Origin: Saccharomycopsis malanga
Taxonomy: Eukaryota > Ascomycota > Saccharomycetes > Ascoideales > Saccharomycopsidaceae
Length of the DNA: 64,000 nt
Direction: 5' to 3'
NCBI GenBank assembly: GCA_004014935.1
Contig: CP025322.1
Span: 1,426,001-1,490,000 of the forward strand
The translations under genes were made by a program, and so were the position numbers. Positions 9,127-19,253 of this stretch are shown here, in pieces (the first letter of the stretch is position 1; each line of letters begins with the position of its first letter). The notes under the pieces were generated by a model. It saw only the letters and a list, made by a program, of their open reading frames with translations, was not told the origin of the DNA and searched no databases.

Positions 9127-12100
9127 CTAATAACTAGGAACTTTGAACCCGTATCTGCTACCTTCTCTATAAATACGGTCCAATTCTGTCTTGAACCTGT
9201 TTTCCTTACCCAATTCTTTGAATCTATCGTAAAGTTTCAATGCGCTTCTAGCGTCTTCAATGGAATCGTGATTACCTGTTTGAACATCTTCATTCATTAC
9301 TGCATACATCAAAAACTTGAGACCTAATTTTCTCTTCACCTCTTTCTTGTAGTACAACATTAATGTGTCACGAACCTGGTCTGGTGGTACCTGAATGTTG
9401 ATAGCTCTGAAATCATTAGCCAATCCATGGCCAACAAAAATGACGCCAATCTGCAAAAGAAGCCATAACTTTCTATATGCAACCTCAAGGTATGTCAATG
9501 ATTTTGTAGACACATTAGGGTCCAAGTCACCTTTTTCAATTCCAGAAAATGAAGTAATATAATCTTCCACTGGCTCCTCCACCATGATGTAATCATCTAT
9601 GAAAGGTACGCCTTTCATTGGACCTTCGTCACCACGAACCACAGAGACTCTTGCCAATGATTGTCTTTTTGGTTTCACCAAGACCTTGGTGCCATTAGAT
9701 CGGATTTCGTACTTATCTGACTCTATTATGACAAACTCGGCATCTAGAGCCACTACGGTTCCGGCTCGAGGAGCTTCTTCCTTGGTCAACAAGGTGTATT
9801 CAATACGTTTTCCTTCTCTAGTGCCCCTGGCAAAGTAATCACGGTATAAGATTTCGGTGTCGAGTTTCTCCACCTCGATTTTGTTCTGGAATGTTCTTGG
9901 GGACTTGTTAGATTGATACAAGACAATCAACGGTTTTTTCCACCAGTAAGACAAATTGAACACTTCAATTTCACTGATAGGCGTAATCAAAAAGTCATTG
10001 AACAAGTACCATTGATATGAGCATTTGGTATTTCCGAGCTTAGTATCATTCACAGGGTTGTATTGATTATATACTTTAACAAAGGTAACCAAATGTTTGT
10101 TTTCTGCTGATCCGTTTTCTTCAGAGCCTGAAATTTCACAAACATAACCCACCAACTCATACCTGACAATTTCATTATTGCTTTTCTTTCTTCCGCTTAC
10201 TGATGTGTTTGTTGACAAAGTTAACTCATCTTTAACGGGCTCGGGGCTGTTTTTCTCTATAGATTGTCCCCGGCTCTTGGTGTTGAAATCAGAATAATTA
10301 AGTTTTAATATTGGCCGTTGTGATGAATTAGATAGCTTGGCATAAAATTCATCAACAAGCCAATGATGTTGTTTAGATTTTTTATTATTGATATCTTTCA
10401 CTTGATTTGCAGAAACCTTTCGAATAATTTCACGGTCATCATCAAGATTCAAGTTTAGAGACAATATATGGGGCAAGTTTCTTACTGTTTTAATGGTATC
10501 CATGGCTTGATACCTATGACATTCAGTGCACCATATTTTGACAGGATTAGGAGAATGATTATTCATGGCAGCGTCAATATAGGGTAGGATTGATTGGTTG
10601 TAAAGATATGCAGAGCTATTATCACTATAAGAATTAAACTTTCCAATGGCTTTAGGTTTGAAGTTATTATTTGGATATAAAAAGCTCCGAGGATGGATTT
10701 TGGGACTATCATATAATGAAGGAGCAGCATTTGTGGATGGGCTATTGGTCATACAATTCACATCTAGACTATAATACATTGAGGTTCTTCTGGAAAAGTT
10801 TGTACAAGAAGTGGATTTTACCTCTGTTTCTAAGTTTATGCCGCATATTCTATCTAAGCTTTGAGAGTTCAAAGAATTGAATTCGAGGTTGGCCAGTCCA
10901 TGTTTGAGTTGCTCTGAATAAACCAATCTCCGCTCATCAAAACTCAATCGTTGTAACAAAAACCTATTGAAAGAATGTATCAAATTGGTAAGTTTGTCTG
11001 CTTCATCTTCTTCTTCATATGGAAAAGTTGTTTGATTGATTGATTTATCAGACAGTTGGTCAGATGTACCATTGAACGGCTTTCTGCCTTCATCTATAAG
11101 TCCCAATTGTCTTGCTTCTGTTATTGAACAAAGGACATTCTGGAAATTAGTAGTTCTGCAATTTTTGCCTTTAGAATTAGATATCATGTCAAATAAATAC
11201 CCAAGTTCAAATAGTAGAGATTTTCCCCCCAACATGTCTGCCTGTAAGGTGGGATCATAAATAAATGGATCTTTGGCTAAACTTTGGGTGACCCAATTAT
11301 AAAACTCTGGAACGAATCTATAAAGAATAAGTAAACTGTTACAATAACTATTTTCAATATCAATTTCCAAGCCAGAAAACTTCTTTTTCGATCTATTGTA
11401 AAACTTGAAATCAAAGTCCTCTATACCAAATCGAGAGTACAAAATATGTAACTTGGAAAATGCAGGAGGTATTTTGAGTGGGGCTGCTGGAGAAGGTTTG
11501 TATTCGAAAATTTGATCCAATTTGGACTCTTTTCCATTTACACTGCCGATACTGATATCTGGATCATCTTCAGAATCACTATCAGTACCACTAGAAGAAT
11601 CCTCATCTTTCTCTTTTTCACTAATGAAACGTGGAACGTTATCTTTCTTATCTTTTGAATCCAAACTGAACCACTGTTGATGGCGATTCCGAGGACCGTA
11701 TTTATTTTTATTATAATCCACATACCTCAAATCCACTTCGGTGGTTCGTTCTCTTTGAAATCCCGGAGCAAGATTTCCTCGTTTAGTTGACTGGGAATTA
11801 CGTAGCAATTCATTGGGCACTCTCTTGGGCAAGGTTCCTACTTTGAATTTGAGATCTATGGGCCAATTGGAAAGCAACTCTTCTTTATAATACGGCATTC
11901 CTACTACATTTAATGGCTTGTCCAAATCATCAACATCAAGCAGTTGCATCTCAGTATAACTGGTATCTACAGGATACTCCAATGGTTTAGTGAAGTTGTT
12001 AAAATGTGATGCAGGATCGGCTGACCAGAGGTAGAGTGTGTTGAAGTTATCAGTAAGTATCAAGTAATCTCCTGAATTACTTAGTTCCATCTTGACTATC

Positions 12101-13017
12101 CGAGGGCCTCCATTAGTAGCAGTAGGACCCAAATACGTAGGGCTATTGGGATTCAATAAATTCACCTGATAAATTTTGAAATTGTTGATGTTGAATAAAT
12201 CAATAAACTGTAATTGACCCGTGGCAGAACATGCAAAACACATGTTTGGAAGCTTGGGATGTAAACATACAAAAGACGCACCAGCAGGAAATGACACAGG
12301 TGCTAAAGGCTTTAAATAACGAAGATCATACACATTAATCAAGGGATCCACTACTGAAACACTCCCATAGTTGTGTCGTTTGGAATACCCTGTAGTTGCC
12401 AAGGTAAAATTTTGGATATCCACTGTCGAAAACGCCAGTTGGTGAGCTTGAAAGCTTTTTACTATGGAATTATTTGAAGAAGTGTCTAATATATCTAAAG
12501 AACCATTGGCATTTCCCACTACAAGAAACTTGTTACTTGATTTCATAATCGACACTTTATAACCATGTGATATAGTACCATTGACCTTGAGCTTGTTCAA
12601 ATCAAAGTCGATTAACTTGGAATTGCTTTCCCCACCAAGTATTATAGAATTTTGTCCCGTTGGACCATAACACATGGCTCTAAAATTACGAAAATCCTTG
12701 GGTGACTTCAAATCAAGCGACTTGGTCGTCGCGTTTACAACAAACTTTGGAAATCCATGCCTATTGGTAAGCTTCACCGTCTCTTTACCCAATGTTAATA
12801 TACCTCGAGGATGATTCAAAATTTGATAGACCGCAGAATTATTGGCCCCAATAAAAGACGTATACGCATTCAACGTAGGGCCCGAGTATGATGTAACACG
12901 ACCCTTCTGATCACCAAACCACACCAAATCACTTGAATCATCAAACGCGACACTGTACGCCAGCGAATCCGCGCTCTTCGCTTTCCTAACGTGGACCTGC
13001 TGGAAGTTCTCCATCAT
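9127..13017 (-). CDS. PAN2: PAN2-PAN3 deadenylase catalytic subunit Pan2
   Basis: A 1296-residue protein that shortens mRNA poly(A) tails together with Pan3. Order of domains: N-terminal WD40 repeats (about 1-370), a linker that recruits Pan3, a pseudo-ubiquitin-hydrolase domain (about 500-1060) and a C-terminal DEDDh exonuclease. The metal ligands are visible: Asp1092 and Glu1094 in LDAEF, Asp1202 in HGLANDF, and His1250 with Asp1255 in HDSIEDA. All catalytic residues are present, so the enzyme should be active. A Ser/Asp/Glu-rich insert near residues 480-510 precedes the hydrolase-like domain. I use the first ATG in frame (13015-13017, MMENFQQ); the frame opens 13 codons upstream at a TTG. 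The length is somewhat above S. cerevisiae Pan2 (1115). Confidence 0.95.
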   Translation of the reverse strand: MMENFQQVHVRKAKSADSLAYSVAFDDSSDLVWFGDQKGRVTSYSGPTLNAYTSFIGANNSAVYQILNHPRGILTLGKETVKLTNRHGFPKFVVNATTKSLDLKSPKDFRNFRAMCYGPTGQNSIILGGESNSKLIDFDLNKLKVNGTISHGYKVSIMKSSNKFLVVGNANGSLDILDTSSNNSIVKSFQAHQLAFSTVDIQNFTLATTGYSKRHNYGSVSVVDPLINVYDLRYLKPLAPVSFPAGASFVCLHPKLPNMCFACSATGQLQFIDLFNINNFKIYQVNLLNPNSPTYLGPTATNGGPRIVKMELSNSGDYLILTDNFNTLYLWSADPASHFNNFTKPLEYPVDTSYTEMQLLDVDDLDKPLNVVGMPYYKEELLSNWPIDLKFKVGTLPKRVPNELLRNSQSTKRGNLAPGFQRERTTEVDLRYVDYNKNKYGPRNRHQQWFSLDSKDKKDNVPRFISEKEKDEDSSSGTDSDSEDDPDISIGSVNGKESKLDQIFEYKPSPAAPLKIPPAFSKLHILYSRFGIEDFDFKFYNRSKKKFSGLEIDIENSYCNSLLILYRFVPEFYNWVTQSLAKDPFIYDPTLQADMLGGKSLLFELGYLFDMISNSKGKNCRTTNFQNVLCSITEARQLGLIDEGRKPFNGTSDQLSDKSINQTTFPYEEEDEADKLTNLIHSFNRFLLQRLSFDERRLVYSEQLKHGLANLEFNSLNSQSLDRICGINLETEVKSTSCTNFSRRTSMYYSLDVNCMTNSPSTNAAPSLYDSPKIHPRSFLYPNNNFKPKAIGKFNSYSDNSSAYLYNQSILPYIDAAMNNHSPNPVKIWCTECHRYQAMDTIKTVRNLPHILSLNLNLDDDREIIRKVSANQVKDINNKKSKQHHWLVDEFYAKLSNSSQRPILKLNYSDFNTKSRGQSIEKNSPEPVKDELTLSTNTSVSGRKKSNNEIVRYELVGYVCEISGSEENGSAENKHLVTFVKVYNQYNPVNDTKLGNTKCSYQWYLFNDFLITPISEIEVFNLSYWWKKPLIVLYQSNKSPRTFQNKIEVEKLDTEILYRDYFARGTREGKRIEYTLLTKEEAPRAGTVVALDAEFVIIESDKYEIRSNGTKVLVKPKRQSLARVSVVRGDEGPMKGVPFIDDYIMVEEPVEDYITSFSGIEKGDLDPNVSTKSLTYLEVAYRKLWLLLQIGVIFVGHGLANDFRAINIQVPPDQVRDTLMLYYKKEVKRKLGLKFLMYAVMNEDVQTGNHDSIEDARSALKLYDRFKELGKENRFKTELDRIYREGSRYGFKVPSY

Positions 13018-13696
13018 ATATTGGCCATGCTTTGCCTGTTGTACGTTGTGATTCAAATATGACGCGTTTACTGCTTCTTATTCTCCTATATCACTATGCA
13101 CCGCCTGAAAAACGTAGATTGTATGATGGTGCAATTAGTGATTTGGGGGTGTTCAACTTATCATCAAATTTCAATGCCTAACACATTTAGCTGGCTTGTT
13201 GGTTATTCATTCACTGTTTGATTAGATTCGTATAATATTTAAGGCCTACATTTCTTACAACACAAATGTATTTATATAGTGCAGATAGAAACTCTGGCGA
13301 ATTCTCCTCTAAAATTGAACTTGTTTATGACTTCAAAGCTTCAAAATCAGACACCATTACCCAGCATCATAGTCCATCTAATATTGATTTATTATAAGAC
13401 ATTCTGCTCTATATTAATGGTTTAAACCTAATGCTTTTACCCCTAGCCATCCTTAGAAGGTCACATTAAAGTTCATAAATCACTATCTTACTCTCACATT
13501 GACGTGCTCTTAACAATTTACGTGCACTCCTATTCAGCATTTTCCACTTTAAGCGTTCTAGAGCATTCTATGTGGCCTAGAGCATATAAATATATAAGAG
13601 ATGAGGTGGTATTACTTCTTATAAGCGTACATAAGGCTTCTAGTACAACTATTGAGTATATTCCCTGGTATAGCATTACGTTAACGTGTTGTAAAA
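13018..13696. other. Divergent promoter region of PAN2 and AHA1
   Basis: A 679-bp region between divergent genes. It carries a heat-shock-element-like motif at 13556-13568 and a TATA-like run (ATAAATATATAAG) near 13585, both on the AHA1 side. No gene is seen. Confidence 0.55.
13556..13568 (+). promoter_or_regulatory. Heat shock element-like site upstream of AHA1
   Basis: The sequence is TTC-TA-GAG-CA-TTC: three alternating 5-bp units, two perfect (TTC) and one with GAG for GAA. This is the NTTCNNGAANNTTC pattern bound by Hsf1. It lies about 130 bp before the AHA1 ATG and just upstream of a TATA-like run. AHA1 is a known Hsf1-dependent Hsp90 cofactor in S. cerevisiae, which makes the match credible. 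Confidence 0.45.
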
Positions 13697-14710
13697 ATGG
13701 TGGTAAACAATCCAAACAACTGGCATTGGGTGGACAAGAATTGTATTGATTGGTCGAAGAAATATTTCAAAGAAAAGTTGGAAAATGTTTCGGCAAGCAA
13801 AGCAGATCAAGTGGTCAAAATAACTAGCGTGAGATCAATTGAGGGTGATGTTGAAGTTTGTCAAAGAAAAGGAAAAGTCATTTCCTTATTTGACTTAAAA
13901 ATCGTATTGGCCTTTGAAGGCAGTTTGGATAGCAATGGTGAAAAAATCAATACCAAAGGCACTATATCAGTTCCTGAAGTTGCTTATGACACTGAGGAAG
14001 ATGAATATCAATTTCAATTGACAATCGATAATGATAGTTCTTCTACTGAGCCAATCAAGCAGGTAGTAAGAAAAGAATTGGAACCAAAATTGAGAAAGAT
14101 TTTGAACCAGTTTGGTAAGGATTTGATTTCCACACATGGCAATGATATCCAGTTGCCTGAAGATCAAGTCAAGTCAACTTATACATTATCAAACCAAAAA
14201 TCTGGATCTCCTGCTGCTTCTAAGCCAAAAGAAGTTTCAAATAAATCTACTTCTACTTCCTCTTCTGTTTCGACAAAGAAATCTTCTGATTCTTCTGTTC
14301 CTAAGTATAACACATCTAGTTTGCATCTTGGAACCACTTTCATTACAACTAGTGAGCAGATATATGAGACACTCTTGGACAAGGCCAGAGTAGCTGCTTG
14401 GACCAGAGCTCCTCCTCAAATTGAAGCTAAAGAAGGTTCCTCATACGAATTGTTCAACGGCAACATCCAAGGAAAAATTTTAAAATTAGAGCCAACTACA
14501 AGAATTGTGATGTTATGGAGATTGAGCGATTGGAAAGCCGGTCATTTTGCTAATTTGGAAATCAAATTGAACCAATCGGAATCTGAAACCAAAGCCGATA
14601 TCTTGTTCACTGGTATTCCAATTGGTGAAGAAGAAAAAGTGGAGAACAATTTCCAAGAATACTATATCAAAGCCATCAAACTCACTTTTGGATTTGGTAT
14701 AGTGCTATAA
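13697..14710 (+). CDS. AHA1: Hsp90 co-chaperone and ATPase activator Aha1
   Basis: A 337-residue protein that binds Hsp90 and stimulates its ATPase. The N-terminal domain (about 1-155) starts MVVNNPNNWHWVDKNC with the family motif NNPNNWHW. A Ser/Lys-rich linker follows (about 160-200), then the C-terminal AHSA1/START-like domain (about 210-337) containing RVAAWTRAPP and ending FGFGIVL. Length is close to S. cerevisiae Aha1 (350). The second domain separates it from the shorter paralogue Hch1. The start ATG is unambiguous. Confidence 0.95.
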   Translation: MVVNNPNNWHWVDKNCIDWSKKYFKEKLENVSASKADQVVKITSVRSIEGDVEVCQRKGKVISLFDLKIVLAFEGSLDSNGEKINTKGTISVPEVAYDTEEDEYQFQLTIDNDSSSTEPIKQVVRKELEPKLRKILNQFGKDLISTHGNDIQLPEDQVKSTYTLSNQKSGSPAASKPKEVSNKSTSTSSSVSTKKSSDSSVPKYNTSSLHLGTTFITTSEQIYETLLDKARVAAWTRAPPQIEAKEGSSYELFNGNIQGKILKLEPTTRIVMLWRLSDWKAGHFANLEIKLNQSESETKADILFTGIPIGEEEKVENNFQEYYIKAIKLTFGFGIVL

Positions 14711-14909
14711 CTTTTGTCCTACATATAGTATATAGTTGTACAAATTAATGTTTATTTGTCATTAGCCACAACACTTTTTTGATTATAAATGCTAAATAGA
14801 AAACATCCAAGCCTGATATTTTGCGAGCTGCACCGCTGCTGCCCTTTCCAGTTTATTGTAGCAGCTAAGATGATACACGGTTTTCACTTTTTCTTAAGTG
14901 TAGATATAA

Positions 14910-15683
14910 TTACTTCAGAACCTGCTCTAGAATTTTCATATTAATATCTTCATAATCTCGTAATCCATGAAGCAACATTTTTGCTCTAGGGTTTCTATAA
15001 TACAGGATAAGACTGCCTTTTTTATAATTTTTGATTTTATATTCATCTTGTATTTTTTTGCTTGGTTTCAAATAAGGCAATTCAAGCTGAATGAAAATCA
15101 TTGGAATGTTCACACCAGTGAAAAATTTCATTGCATCCTCAGTAAGAACATTATTAGACACAAGCATCATGAACGATTTACTTTTATTACGAGGACTGAT
15201 ATGTCGATTATAAATACCAGAAAGTTCCCGTAATAATTTACTAGGTATCTTTTTGCTTGCAATTTTACACTGTATAAGCAAATCAACCATAAGAGTCTCG
15301 CTGTTGCCATTTTTACCAGGTTTTCTATTTATCAAAGGCACAATTTTTTGACTTTTCTTCTTGAGCAAAACTTCATCATGATGTTCTTTTGCAATCCGGT
15401 ATTGGTCAAGGTTCCATTTAGCTAAAATATCGATTCCCTCGTCGTAGGACCCTCCATTCATATTGATGTCTTCAGATTTGATCAGAAACACATTTTCAAG
15501 AAGATGTTTTGTCTGTAATTCATAATACGTTCCACGGAATACCGTGGAAGTAGTAGAAACAGCATTTAATTTAGCATAAGTCAAGTACGAGGTTATATCA
15601 GCATAGTCAGACCTTTGTCGTGATAAACTCAATATACTGTTTGACCATCCTTTATATATAATAGCTTTCAACTGCCTTTGCAT
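14910..15683 (-). CDS. RRG7: Mitochondrial protein Rrg7 (required for respiratory growth)
   Basis: A 257-residue protein of the Rrg7 (DUF2034) family. S. cerevisiae rrg7 mutants have respiratory growth defects; the molecular role is unsettled. It shares STVFRGTYYELQ, GGSYDEGIDI and LIQCK with that family. The pattern of a glycine-rich turn with Asp/Glu followed by Q-C-K resembles a PD-(D/E)xK nuclease core, so a nucleic-acid role is possible but inferred. The basic, Ser-rich N-terminus (MQRQLKAIIYKGW) fits a mitochondrial signal. I start at ATG 15681-15683; the frame is open 8 codons further but only from a TTG. It converges with AHA1, 199 bp between stops. Confidence 0.82.
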   Translation of the reverse strand: MQRQLKAIIYKGWSNSILSLSRQRSDYADITSYLTYAKLNAVSTTSTVFRGTYYELQTKHLLENVFLIKSEDINMNGGSYDEGIDILAKWNLDQYRIAKEHHDEVLLKKKSQKIVPLINRKPGKNGNSETLMVDLLIQCKIASKKIPSKLLRELSGIYNRHISPRNKSKSFMMLVSNNVLTEDAMKFFTGVNIPMIFIQLELPYLKPSKKIQDEYKIKNYKKGSLILYYRNPRAKMLLHGLRDYEDINMKILEQVLK

Positions 15684-16419
15684 TGGAATGGTGACTCTGT
15701 TAATCAAAGCGATGAGCTTGACAAAGATTTTTAAGTGAAAAATTGCCCTTCTATTTAGCCAACAAAACGCACATACTCATTTTATGCGTTTTAACATCAA
15801 ATGATATCAATGAAAAATATTGAAGCCTGAATGTGGCTCAGATGTTCTTTGTTGTGTGTAATTGCATTACGCCAACATATTCCTATTATTCGCTCACTAT
15901 GTTTTTTTATTAAGTAGCTCGTAGCTCGTTTTTATTTCACTACAGGGAGTAACTAGTTGATTTACTTACTGGCAAATTACCATTTTTCAGAAATTATTTG
16001 AGTATATATATTTCACACATTGTGTTCTATTCGGCTGTAATATTGGAACTATTCACAACACCTGTGAATCTGGTTTTATTTGCATTGGTTGAATGAAAAG
16101 AATGTAATAATTGGGATCCAATTCAACTGAGGACTACATTAGTATGTAGAATCAGCCAAATCTGAGAATGACTCAAATATTTATATAGATTTCAAGAGAT
16201 CAATTAAAAAAGCTTACATTTATTGAATATGGGTCCTAAAACTTTAATGGTATGAATTGTAAACTTTTATATGAATATGGTCAATCCTTTATTTCTTAAA
16301 AACAACTGTTTCTTTATTGATATATACATAGATAATTCGCGACGTGCATTTGAGTTTTCATCAAATGTTGATAAAAACGCACATAAATCTCTTATTCAGA
16401 ATGTATTCTTAAAGTTCTA
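15684..16419. other. Intergenic, RRG7 promoter and 3' flank of the editing protein gene
   Basis: A 736-bp AT-rich gap between two minus-strand genes. A near-palindrome around CATCAAATGTTGATAAAA (about 16361) lies some 60 bp beyond the stop of the downstream gene and could be part of its 3' end. Nothing else stands out. Confidence 0.5.
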
Positions 16420-17799
16420 TCAAATTGAATCAAGATAACCCAAGGCTGCTTCTACCTCGCCTTTTTCAAACAAGCCAATCTTACCTTGCCATTTGTCTTT
16501 ACCCCCTCCCTTTAAACCTGAAATTTTTGATTTGAGCCCGTTGGCGATTTCCTGGACATTGGCAGGTTCTCCGCCAAACATCATCAAAGATCCTGGCTCT
16601 TTAACTGCACCAGTCAACAAAACGACCGTTTTTGGTAATATTTTCAAATCTTTACCGTAATGGGTACTGATTTGCTTGAAAAGTTGTGATAAAAAATCCA
16701 AATTTTTATCTTTAAAATATTTATAAACTATAGAAGACTGGGACGACTGTTCGATCGAATGAATGATTGATTTCAGTTCAAACTCAGCTAACTCTTCTAA
16801 AAGGCTCTTGGAAGCGCCATTGGCTTTGCGCAATTGAGTGTTTACCAATTCGACTTTATTTGGCACTTCTTCCAATTGACAACTCAAGGATCCCATTAAA
16901 GACTTCAAAATGGCATGGGATGCTCTCAAATATTTGTTAACTCTGTAACCACACAAAAAGTGTAATCTGGAGTTGGTTCCTCTCACATGTGCTTGGTGTA
17001 ACAACGCAACTGAACTAATTTGTCCTGTGGAGTTTAAATGAGTTCCACAACAAGTGTTGGCATCCAAATCGCCAATATGAATCACACGTAATACGCCTTT
17101 ACTGAGATCGTAATCATCAGGAATCTTGTGGGTTTTGTGATCGGTGAGATCGTCTGGAACTTGCACAGTTATAGGAATATTCTCCAAGATTTTATCATTC
17201 ACCTTACCTGAAATCTCCTCAATTTCCTCCTCGCTAAGCTTTCTGGGGATCTCCAAGTAATTGATGAGTTCACTAGTAGTTTCCCCTGACCCCATTTTCC
17301 ATGACAAGGTTGGGAGGTTGTAAGTGTCCAAAATCGCTGAAAGTAAATGTTGACCAGTGTGTTGTTGCATATGATCAAGTCTTTTTGACCAGTCCACGTA
17401 TAATGACACAGGAGTACCGGGAGCTATAAACTTTGTAGTTCTATGTTTTGCCAATAACCCATCTCTTCTCACAAATGATACAGGAACTTCTGTGTTTTCT
17501 TTGAGATCCCTGATGACCCCTCTATCCGAAGGTTGGCCACCTCCTTCTGGAAACAAAATGGTGTCCTCCAACTCGACCTCATAATATTTCTGATCTTCCA
17601 ATGATAACTTACTTAAATCTTCAGTAACAGGAGATTGCCCTTTGGACTTGTTTTTGCCCTTAGATTTAGTTTGAGCAGGCTTGGCTTCTTGAACCTTTTC
17701 AGTACAATTCACCACTATCGTCTTGAAACTTTTCAAGTAGGAATCCCGTTGGCAGGCAAGAGCACCAACCACAGTTGAAGTAAATGAAGCATTGGTCAT
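16420..17799 (-). CDS. Alanyl-tRNA editing protein (AlaX / Aarsd1 type, YNL040W-like)
   Basis: A 459-residue free-standing homologue of the alanyl-tRNA synthetase editing domain; S. cerevisiae YNL040W is the likely orthologue (about 456 residues). These enzymes hydrolyse mischarged Ser-tRNA(Ala). The zinc site is visible as HMQQHTGQH (His143/147/151) and CCGTH near residue 252. The substrate-side motif FPEGGGQPSDRG is at 83-94. A Lys/Gly/Ser-rich insert (about 40-62) interrupts the N-terminal beta-barrel domain and could be a flexible loop. It lacks the synthetase aminoacylation domain, as expected. The start ATG at 17797-17799 is the first in frame. Confidence 0.87.
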   Translation of the reverse strand: MTNASFTSTVVGALACQRDSYLKSFKTIVVNCTEKVQEAKPAQTKSKGKNKSKGQSPVTEDLSKLSLEDQKYYEVELEDTILFPEGGGQPSDRGVIRDLKENTEVPVSFVRRDGLLAKHRTTKFIAPGTPVSLYVDWSKRLDHMQQHTGQHLLSAILDTYNLPTLSWKMGSGETTSELINYLEIPRKLSEEEIEEISGKVNDKILENIPITVQVPDDLTDHKTHKIPDDYDLSKGVLRVIHIGDLDANTCCGTHLNSTGQISSVALLHQAHVRGTNSRLHFLCGYRVNKYLRASHAILKSLMGSLSCQLEEVPNKVELVNTQLRKANGASKSLLEELAEFELKSIIHSIEQSSQSSIVYKYFKDKNLDFLSQLFKQISTHYGKDLKILPKTVVLLTGAVKEPGSLMMFGGEPANVQEIANGLKSKISGLKGGGKDKWQGKIGLFEKGEVEAALGYLDSI

Positions 17800-18812
17800 T
17801 GTGTCTAGTATATCTGTTATTCAGTATCTGTGTAGCAATATACCTGTTAAGATAATTTAACAATTACACTTCTATTTATTTTGGCTGTAAGCGCTTATCG
17901 CAGAATTCCAATTGGAGGATAATGATACAATTTTCTTACCTTCGGCATCTGCGATTTGTAAGCGTTCAACATGACATATTTTTAATCTATGTGAAGAGAT
18001 TTTTATAAACAGACCAAAATTTTTGGAAATTTTCTTACACGAAGTTGCTATTGAATATGCCTTTACCAATTTTCAGTAGTTAAACAAACTTGTTCGTAAA
18101 ATCTTCATTCGACAACATGCACCTACCTGGCTAAAAATAATGGACAAGTAAAACTATACTAAACTTGCTATCAAATATTATACGTGTATATTATCTCTTT
18201 CAGATTTTATTTTAAAATCTTTTATAAACAAACATATTCAAACGTATTAAATGAAAAGGCACCAATCATTAAAGATATAAAAATTCAATTGGTTTTCGTA
18301 CTCTCTACTTTAATCATAATATCGTCCATGAGACTTTCAAATTTTTTCATACAGTTTGAGCCTTGCAATGAAATTTGCACATATAAAGAGAAGCCAAGAT
18401 AAACAAAAACCAGGGAATATAAAGTAGAAATGATATATAAAATAGAATAATATATAAAGATGGAATCAAATAAAGGTGCACTACAAGTAGTAGTAAGAGA
18501 TTTTAAAGGACAGTAATGGACAAGACTAGAAATTTTCATTACAAACCAAAAAAAGATTTGTAGTTTTTATGTTTAACTACAGTCAGACCATAAAGACTCG
18601 ATATATTATCAAAAAATCTCATGATTACAGGCGAGATACTTGAAGATAATAGCACCATTTAATAAATACTTGATAATATAGTTTTTCACTCTATAATGAT
18701 TAGTTTTTACCTCAAGTTGTAAACATTATACTATATAGGTGTCAGTCCTGTCCTATTAGCACAGTATTAAATTAACATATTGACAATGTGAAAAAATAAA
18801 ATATCAGAATTT

Positions 18813-18913
18813 GTTACAGTGGCCGAGTGGTTAAGGCGATGCCCTGCTATAGTTTGAACTAAGTTGTTAGGCATTGGGTTTTACCTGCGCAGGTTCGAAT
18901 CCTGTCTGTAACG
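18813..18913 (+). tRNA. tRNA-Ser(GCT) with a 19-nt intron
   Basis: Acceptor arms GTTACAG (18813-18819) and CTGTAAC (18906-18912) pair fully, with discriminator G at 18913. The D arm is GCC-loop-GGC. The anticodon stem is ATGCC/GGCAT (18839-18843 and 18870-18874), with loop CTGCTAA once the intron at 18850-18868 is removed, giving anticodon GCT (serine AGC/AGU codons). A long serine-type variable arm and the T arm GCAGG-TTCGAAT-CCTGT follow. The intron sits one base 3' of the anticodon, the usual place, and has the same length as in S. cerevisiae tRNA-Ser(GCT). The A-box and B-box are both present. Confidence 0.96.
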
Positions 18914-18916
18914 TCA

Positions 18917-18925
18917 TTTTTTTTT
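18917..18925 (+). terminator. Pol III terminator of tRNA-Ser
   Basis: A run of nine T residues starts 4 bases after the discriminator base, the normal RNA polymerase III stop signal. Confidence 0.85.
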
Positions 18926-19253
18926 ACTTTTGTCTTCACTGGACTGCTTTGATTGATTAATCAAAAATAAAACAAATAATTAGTTGTATTTTTTCTTTGT
19001 TGACCAAGGAATACTGAAATGAAAATCATTGATGTCTTGTAATAGAACGGAAGCAGCTAATTACATGAGTAAGATGCGCTTCGACTTTTTAAATACGATC
19101 TCGATTGTCCTTAGAAATCTACTAATTAGTGGCATATTTTACAGCCACTCGTTGACACCAGCGTTTGCCTATGGCATTCCTTCGGAAAAGCAGGCCCAAT
19201 TGGTGATAGCTGAGATACAGAGCCTGAAATAGACGGTGTTTGTGTAAAAAATA

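Larger units (their letters stand above)
17800..19253. other. Divergent intergenic region with tRNA-Ser gene
   Basis: A 1.45-kb region between the editing protein gene and YEN1. Its one clear gene is tRNA-Ser(GCT) at 18813-18913. A 65-codon open frame at 17872-18069 (minus) has no ATG and was not called. No LTR-like end repeats were seen around the tRNA. Confidence 0.6.

Noticed and set aside
17872-18069. 65-codon open frame on the minus strand upstream of the alanyl-tRNA editing gene
   Set aside because: It starts at TTG with a stop one codon earlier, has no ATG, and no convincing splice acceptor or upstream exon was found.
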